A stretch of 64,000 bases of DNA from Nymphaea colorata. Taxonomy: Eukaryota; Streptophyta; Magnoliopsida; Nymphaeales; Nymphaeaceae. Positions 50,174 through 59,100 of this stretch are shown here, piece after piece. Both the position numbers and the translations under genes were made by a program. Position 1 is the first letter of the stretch. Each line of letters begins with the position of its first letter. Under the pieces are notes generated by a model that saw only the letters and a program-made list of their open reading frames with translations, searched no databases and was not told the origin of the DNA. The DNA lies in the NCBI RefSeq assembly GCF_008831285.2, contig NC_045146.1, forward strand, positions 9,684,972 through 9,748,971, given 5' to 3'.

Positions 50174-53100
50174 GCCAGAGAAGCTCAAAAGGAGGAGGTT
50201 TCCTATTTCCATAAATGAGGTTGGCTGTACTTACATACTGATTGGTACTTTGTTTGTTAGAATGTGGGGGTGACCTCCATAAAGTGTTCAGGTTGCATAG
50301 GTCACCATTTGAATATGATCCAAAAAATTGAACCTTTACTGTATTATGCTTCTCCTTATCTGGTTGTCTTACTTCTTTGCATGGATGAGGTTTTCTAAGA
50401 TCCTTGTTTATCTTTCCTTCTAAAGCTCATAATTGCCTAATGAAGTTGTGGCAGATGTAGGCTTGTAGTTGTTTTTTCCTTTCCCTTATTTTTTATGCTT
50501 ATGCAATCAGATAAATTAGCCTTTTACGACCTTCTGTGAAACATTGTGCATGTGTAGAAACAATCATGCATAACTGTTTCGTTGCATTTATTGGTTTTTG
50601 TCATCACTGTACTATCATTTCTGATGTAATTTTCCATCTAATGTGCACTTTATCCTGTATAAGAGAGGCACAAAACTCCATATTGCCAATTTTGTACATG
50701 GAGCAGATGGGCTTGGAAACATGAATTTCCCTACTCCAACAGGAAAGGCAATTGAACAGACTGCTGCAGCATTTCTTGTCAGCAATGCTAATCTTTATCC
50801 TGGACAAGTTACTGTGGTTGCACTTGGTCCCTTGACAAATATTGCTCTGGTAAGTTGTAGTCCACATACTTTTTAAATTTGTTTGTATTCTTATGATGCT
50901 TTTGTTGCTGCATTGGTGTAGGCCATGCAACTAGATCCTGAATTTCCAAGGAAGGTTAGACAGATAATTCTTCTTGGTGGTGCTTTTTCGGTTAATGGCA
51001 ATGTGAATCCAGCTGCTGAGGCCAATGTATGTACTCTTAGCATTTCTGGACATGTAGTTTTCCTAACTCTTAGTGACTTGTGCTACAGTATTGGTACTCC
51101 TTTTACTCAATGTGATTTGACATAGGTGCCATTACTGGCCCATTTTTCACTTATGAACTTCAGAGACCTGTTCCAGGTTAATCATTCCAGGGTTTGGTCA
51201 ACATGTTGCACATAGTTGGAAAAGAGTGTAGAAACTATAAACGTTGGAAAGTGAGTCAAATTGGCGACAGCTATTGATTCGGTGAATTAGTCGTTCAGTG
51301 ATTCAAGTATTCAACTTAATTAGTTGTGAATCATCCAAAACTACTATTATATTAATTTTCTGAAAAATAATGGAAAAATTATATAAAAAATAAGAAAAAC
51401 CTTAAAAATAATAAAAAAATGAGCAGTGTGATACATTGCACCCATGCATCGGCCAATGAATTGAATTGGTTTGCCACCGCGTGTGAAATCGTTGCTGTGC
51501 AAGTAGTGTTTTTCCGCCGTCCCCGTTTCCAGCGCCGCCGCCGTCACTGCTCCCAGCACTGCCGCCGTCGCCGCTCCCAGCGCCGCCGCCGTCCAGCACC
51601 GCCGCCGCCGTCGTTCCAAGTGCCGCCGCCGGTGTGGTTCTTTTTTGCTGGCATCCTTCACTGCCGCCGTCGCCGCTCCCAGCGCCGCCGCCGACTGGGT
51701 TATCTCCGCTGCCATTCTTGCCTTTTTTCTGCGCCGCCGCCGACTGTCTTGTTTCTACCGCTGTGGGTTGTGCCTTCTCTGCCGCCGGTTGTGACCTTCT
51801 TTGGGGATTGAGATGGCTGACGCAGTGATCCCCAAGCTTGATGATGCCCTGGACACGGGCAGCAATACCAAGAGTGAGAACTTGCCTGTTCATGTCACTT
51901 CCATCCGGCTGAACAAGGATAACTATCTCTCGTGGTCTGCTGCCCTAGAAATCGGAATTACTAGTCGTGGTCGCTTGCACTATATCACTGGGGAGAAACC
52001 TGCGCCTTCTAAAACTGATTCGCAATGGCCGACCTGGGCGTTGGAAGATAGTCAGGTTAAAGTATGGATTATTAGTTCGGTTTCCGCAGATATTCAGCCT
52101 TTGATCTTGTGTAAATCGACTGCCTATGATATGTGGACTGTTCTTGCACGAATGTATGGTCGTAAGAAGCGTGTTTTACGTGCATATCAAATCAAACGTA
52201 GCATATATGCTCTTAAACAGGGTGATTTATCTGTTGCCTCCTTCTATGCCGCCCTGAAAACCAAATGGGAGGAACTTGATTATCATGTGAATGATGACTG
52301 AAAATGTGGTGTAGATCATGCCCTGTATTGGGAAAAGGAATGGATGAACCGCACCTTTATCTTCCTTGGAGGCCTGCGTGATGAGTTTGAAACCATTCGG
52401 AGCCAGATTCTTAACTATGATGAGATTCCTGGGATCGAAGAGGTGTTTGCTCGTATTGAGTCTGAGGAGCAACGGCGTCAGATTATGTATATTGACTCCA
52501 GTCAGAGGAGTTCTCCAGCAGCCTTTGTGAGCCATACTTCAGGGACAGGGCAGCGTCCTACTCGACGATGCAGCCATTGCAACAAAGTGGGCCATTCTGT
52601 TGATTTTTGTTGGGATCTTCATCCTGAGAAGCGTCTCGTCCGGGGTCGTCCTCCTCCTCATCGCCGTGCTCCTTCTGTGCCCGAGCCTAGTTCGGGGTCG
52701 TCCAATGTTGCCAAATCTAAGCTCTCCTCAGATCAACTCAAAGAGTTGCAAGCATACATTAGTCGTTTGTCTACCCAGGATGATGCTTCTACTTCTGAGG
52801 GGGCTAGGTTAGCCCAGGCCCTGGTTGCTACTAGTGATCAAGGTAATTCCTCTCTCGGTGATTGGATTGTTGATAGTGGGGCTACTCATCATATGACAGG
52901 GGATCCTACGATGTTTCAAGAGTACAAGTTGACCTCTGGGCAGCAGCGTGTGTCTATGGCTGATGGTTCTTCTATTTCTGTGGCTGGAAAAGGGAGTTTA
53001 TCATTACTGAACAAATATTGTCTTCATAATGCCCTGTATGTTCCCAATATTCCCGTAAATTTGTTATCTGTCAGCAGTATTACCAAAGAGCTAAACTGTA

Positions 53101-56100
53101 ATCTAATTTTCTCTGCTGATTGTTGTTTCCTGCAGGACTTGGGGACGGGGCAGAAGATTGGGATTGGTTCGGTTATTGATGACCTCTACAGACTGCCCGT
53201 ACAGGTTGCTTCTGCTTTGATTTCAGCCACTAGTGGACAGTTGCCTGGCGTGGAGGACATATCCGTCATTATGCGCTGGCACGAGAGACTTGGTCATCTT
53301 CCATTCCAGTTGCTTAAAAAGTTGTTTCCTAGGATGTTTCATTCTGTTTCTTTGGACACCTTCGCCTGTGAAGTGTGTCAGTTGTCTAAGCATGTTAAGG
53401 CTTCGTACCCTATTTCGTTTCGTTCAATAAAGGCAACCGTCCTTTTGCTTTGGTTCACTCTGATGTTTGGGGTCCTTCGGGAGTACCCACTTGTCGTGGC
53501 TTTCACTATTTCATGACTCTTATTGATGACTACTCTCGGTGTACGTTCGTGTATTTGTTGAAAGGACGTAGTGAAGTTCCCGGCATTGTCAAAAACTTTG
53601 TGGCATTTGTCGAAACTCAATTCCAGACCACTGTTCAGGCCTTCCGTACTGACAATGCCCGAGAGTATGTCTCCCAATCCTTTGATGACTTCTTGCGAAG
53701 CAAGGGTATTATTCATGAAACATCCTGTAGCTACACCCCTCCTCAGAATGGCGTGGCTGAAAGAAAAAACCGTCATTTGTTAAATGTTACTCGGGCCATC
53801 ATGTTTCAACGTCATGTCCCTAAGAGGTACTGGGGGGACGCACTTCTCACTAGTGCTCACCTTATCAACTGTATGCCTACTCGTGTGTTGAATGGTCATT
53901 CCCCTTATTCTGTGTCGTGGCCTACTCAGAATCCCTGGCCTTTGAACCCTCGGGTGTTTGGGTGTGTTTGTTTTGTCCATGATCATAGTCCCACTCTCAA
54001 GAAACTTGATCCTCGGTCCATCAAAACAATCTTTTTGGGGTATTCCTCCACCCAGAAGGGATACAAGTGTGTTGACCCTAGCACTTCCAGAGTATATGTC
54101 TCTAGGGATGTTACCTTTCATGAACATGAGGCATACTTTCCTGTGAATCCTCTTCAGGGGGAGTGTCTCGGTGACAAAAGGGAAGAGTATTCTTCGCATC
54201 AGTTGGTTCAGTTCATGGATTTCTTGGATTATACGGTTAGTTCTCCAAGTGTGGAAGACGTTGTCAGTGAGGACAGAGACAGTCAGATGGAGGGGGGCCC
54301 TGTGGAAGAACAGTCTCGTGATCACCTATTTGGTCAGGTTTACAACAGGAAGAGGAAGGATGTGATGGAAGACGTTGATGTTACCAATCCCAATCTTCCC
54401 AATCTTGTGAGTTCCCCGGATGATCCAAGTCCAATGAATGAAGAACTTCCCATAGCCCTGCGCAAGGGCACCAGGTCATGTACTTCTCATCCTATTCAGA
54501 GATTTGTTTGTTACTTCTTTATCTATGGCTGTTATTCCCAGGTCAGTGGAAGATGCCAGGGAGGATCCTAAATGGTTACAGGCCATGACAGAGGAGATGG
54601 ACGCCCTGGAAAAGAACAATACGTGGGAGGTTGTTGATATCCCCAAGGGAACTCACTTAGTTGGTTCCAAGTGGGTGTTTAATGTGAAGTACAAACCTGA
54701 TGGCACTGTAGAACGCTATAAAGCTCGTCTTGTTGCTAAAGGGTTTAGCCAGAAATATGGGATTGACTATCTTGAGACGTTTGCTCCCGTGGCGAAACTG
54801 AAGACCGTAAGGGTCACCTTAGCTCTTGCAGTGCAAAAGAAGTGGAGCATGGATCAACTTGATGTCAAGAACGCCTTCTTGAATGGTCACCTTGAGGAAG
54901 AAGTCTATATGAGCATGCCGCCTGGATATGCTCAGAACGGGAAGTGTTGCTATCTCAAGAAAGCTTTGTATGGTCTCAAGCAGTCCCCTAGAGCTTGGTT
55001 TGAAAGACTAAGGGTTGTAATGAAGACTAATGGATATAAACATGGAAATGGTGATCACACCCTCTTCATCAAGCAGAGAAATGGTCTGGTGAGCCTTTTA
55101 CTTGTATATGTTGATGATATGATTATCACAGGTGATGATGAAGAGGAAAAAAAGAAGATGAAAGAAACGTTAGCTGCGGAATTCGATCTCAAAGATCTGG
55201 GTAAACTAAGGTATTTTTTGGGGATCTGAGACTGGACTTGTTATGAGCCAAAGAAAATACACTTTGGATCTTTTAAAAGAGACAGGTAAACTGGGATGCA
55301 GGCTCTTTCTTACTCCAATGGAGTCTGGCACAAGGATAAGTATCAAATCTGGGACTATCTTGGATGAGGAAGGAAAAGGGAGGTATCAGCGGCTGGTTGG
55401 TAAACTTATTTATCTCATTCTTACTCGCTCGGATATTACGTATGCTGTGGGTGTGGGTGTGTTAAGTCAGTTTATGCATGCCCCTACTGATTGTCATTGG
55501 AAAAGTGCTGAAAGAGTATTGGGATACTTAAAGAATGACCCAGGGAAAGGACTGCTCTACACTCGACAACATCAACTCAGCATTGAAGGATACTCTGACG
55601 CCGACTGGGCAGGATGCACAGATCCTAGGAGGTCTACCACAGGATACTGCATCTTTCTTGGAGGTAACCTTGTGGTATGGAGAAGTAAAAGACAAGAAGT
55701 TTGTTCCAGGTCCAGTGCTGAGGCTGAATACAGAGCGGTTGCTATGGGGGTTACAGAGATGTTATGGCTCAAAATTCTTTTAGCAGATATTGGGGTTAAA
55801 ATGGAAGAGAAGATGAGGATGTATTGTGACAACAAGTCTGCTATTAACTTGGCAAACAATCTGGTCATGCACGACAGAACCAAACATGTGGAGATCGATC
55901 GCCACTTCATACGGGAACGCATAGATTCAAAGGAGTTGATTCTGCCCTATATGAAGTCTGAAGATCAAGTTGCTGATGTCTTAACTAAGTCTTTATGTAC
56001 ATCTCAATTTGAGAAAAATGTTAGCAAGCTTGGCATGTTTGACATGTATGCCAAGCTTGAGGGGGAGTGTTAGAATATATTGTAATGGGGAACCGGGTCC

Positions 56101-59100
56101 ATATCTGGACCCGGTCCTATGGGGCACGGGTACCGAGGCTGGCTCGGTACCCTAGGCGGCACTCTTTCTCTCCCTCCTATTTATTCTTCACTTACATGCA
56201 ATTGTTGAGTTAAGTGAATATAATTTTCTCTCTCTTAGGGTTGCGGTTTGCCCCTAGGTCAGAGCTTCCTCGTGGTTTTTCACCTCTTTCTGAGGTTTTC
56301 CACGTATATTGTGTGTTCTTTCTCTGCTCTCTCCTTGTGGTTCGTGTTTCTACAGAGTCTATGAACCATTGTCCTTGATCATTTTGTTTAAACTTTAAAG
56401 TGCATGTTTGAAAGAACAATTATGAGTATTTGCTGCACATTATCTGGTACAAACTGAGGCTGGCTTGGGTTCTTTACATTCCTCTCTACTTGTTTTCTTG
56501 TTTGTATATCTTTCTTTTATTTTGTGGATTGTACAAACAACATGCTTTAACATGACTCTTCTTGTTGCAAATGAAACATGTGGGAATTCTCCTCTGATAC
56601 CCAAACCCTGCAGGCATATTAGGGGTTGTTAAAATTGCACTACCACCCTGACCAAAACGACCTCGCCTTCGCCCTTCTTGATAACTTCCACCTCCACAGC
56701 CATATCCATATCAACTGTCAGTCACTAACACACCGTGAGAACCTTCATCACTAGTCTCTGACATTTGTTTCCTACTCATCTGATGCTGAAAAAGTTTAGC
56801 CTTGAGTTCTTCAAAGCTAGGAAGAGTAGGAAAAACTTCTAGAGCAATACAAAATACCTTATACTTGGGCCGAGCCCACTCAGAATCAACTGAACCTTAT
56901 AACGGTCTGAAACTGCATTCCTAATCACGACAAGCTGATCTATTACGTTCTTCATTCGAGCCAAATATTCCATAACAGATTTTGATCTTTTCTTGAGATT
57001 TTGAAATTCTTGCTTTAATTGTAGAATTCACACCACTGAAACTTGAGAATGTGTCTGCAAGTATGTCACACAACTCCGCTACACTAAGATCATCAGAAGC
57101 AGTAGCAAGTACCTCATCTGAAAGAGTAGAAGTAATGTATGCTATGAAAGATTGGTCGCTCTTCATCCACTTAGCATATTTTAGATTACGCTCTGTTATA
57201 TTCGATGACTCTCCTCTATTATTCTTAACTTCCTGCAATATAAACTATAGTCTATGTAACACAGGTACTGCTCTAAAGGAGTAGTACCCGCACCGTACTG
57301 GTACGATATCGGTACGGGTACGTACTCACGTACGCCCTGGGTCCATTGACCGTACCGGGTATGGTCAACGTACCCGAGTACGAGTCCGACCATTTTCGAA
57401 TTCGGTCAAAATTGACCGAATCCAAAAGCGTCCATAGTTAGGGTTTAAGTTTTAACGCGGTTTACATTTTTCACGTTAAAAATATCTTAAACATTAAAAC
57501 GCCTTCGATAGTTCTGCATCTTCACCGATAGAGACCGACGACGAGAGGCGATTCTCTAGTGATACTCCACTCCAGCGAACGGCGAGCAGCAAACGGCAAT
57601 TCTCCACTCCAACGAACGGCGATTCTCTGCTTCTTCCTCTTTGGCAAACGGTGATTCTCCAGCAATTCTCTAGCGATTTATTCACTCCGGCAAACGGCGA
57701 GCGGCAAACAGCGATTCTCCACTCCGACGAACGACGATTCTCTGCTTCTTCCTCTTTGGAAAACGGTGATTCTCCAGCAATTCTCTAGGGAGTTATTCAC
57801 TTCGGCAAACGGCGATTCTCTACTTCTTCCTCTTCTTCCTCCGCTCCGCCTCCTCCTCTTTCTTGTCCTTTAACCTCTCCCGTTTCTCTTTATCCTCACA
57901 CTTATGCTTCTGCTGATTCGGTTTTGCTCTCTCCCGCTCCCTGTCCTTATCCGGGAAAGAAGGGGTGGAGTTTCGAAGCAAACAGTGATTGGATGCATTT
58001 CAGAGAGAAGGTACATAAGTTCAAGGTCTGCGAGCTCTTTCTTTTGGTCTTGCTTGGTTTTTAGGGATGAGAGGAAGAGGCGATTGGATTTCTTTAGTCA
58101 ATGCTGTTATTCTATTTTGTGGCTGAGTGATGAGAGGGTTTTTCGATGCAGTGATTGATTTCATCTGAAGGATCTCTCGTTTGTTTTGTTCTTATCTAGA
58201 TCTTTTTTCGGTTGATTTCTGAAGATTTTGTGAAAATCAAGCTCCTTTCTTCATTTTTTGTCTTCCGTTTTCTCATATGTACCTATCTGCTTATATGAAG
58301 AGTTTGAGAGCGTCAGAGTTACCTCTAAATTTTTGCTGGCTTCCTTTTTGTTTTTGGTTTTACGATCTTTGTGGTGGTTCTTGTGGATTTTAATCTCATG
58401 CCTTCTATTTCGTTTTCCTATCTTTACTTTGTTTCTTTTCAAGAGGAGGCAAAAAATGTTTTTTCCTTTCTGAATTGTCATATATGAACAATATTCTGAG
58501 TTGTGTTTGATCTGAACTGACTGAGAGTTTAGAGTTTGTATATGTACAGCTTTAGCGGATTATAAATCTGAAGGGTTTGTTTCTTTGAAGTGTTCGTTTC
58601 TTTGTTTAAATCTTTCCAATAATGAAATTTCTGCAGCATTCTATATGCAAATCCGATCTCCATCTGTTTGGTAGGTCATCTATTTTTTGTACGGCCGTAC
58701 CCCCGCACTCAAGTTTCTTGAAAATGGTCCATACTCGTACCTACACCGGTACCCGTACCTGTACCTATGTGACATAGACTACAGTGGGGCAAGGGAGGTT
58801 CCACCTAGATGCCCAAACAGATCATAGCTCCTTATAAAGGAACTATGGCTCCTTATAAAAGGAACTATTTGTCATTTCCAGTCAGGTAATTGGTATGGGT
58901 AAGCTTTTGGGAAACAAGTTGCGCCAAGGAGCTAGAAAACATGCCATTATTAGAAGTAGAATCCATGAATATACAAGAAAGGAATTTTCGAATGCCGTCA
59001 ACAAAGGACAAGACTAAAAGGGACGAAACCTTTTTTTTTTTTGCCCTATCAAGTCCATGATGTGCAGAGATTTTAAAACTATGCAGAATGACAGATTCAT

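Larger units (their letters stand above)
35041..50663 (+). other. Intron 3 of the URH2-like gene (15.6 kb)
   Basis: It contains, in order, unrecognised AT-rich DNA (35041-35653), a solo LTR, more unrecognised DNA (36156-36829), a family S LTR split by Copia-1 with Copia-2 nested inside, and a final unrecognised stretch (50172-50663). All three Copia and LTR insertions with visible duplications lie wholly inside the intron. Confidence 0.75.
51467..56354 (+). mobile_element. Copia-3, same family as Copia-1, 5' LTR missing
   Basis: The 3' LTR (56068-56354) and coding sequence match Copia-1. The left edge starts within a primer-site remnant (TGGTTTGCCACCG against TGGTATCAGAGCCACCG), with no LTR before it, so the 5' LTR has been lost. 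The leader is rich in CCGCCG. No target duplication can be assigned. Confidence 0.85.
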
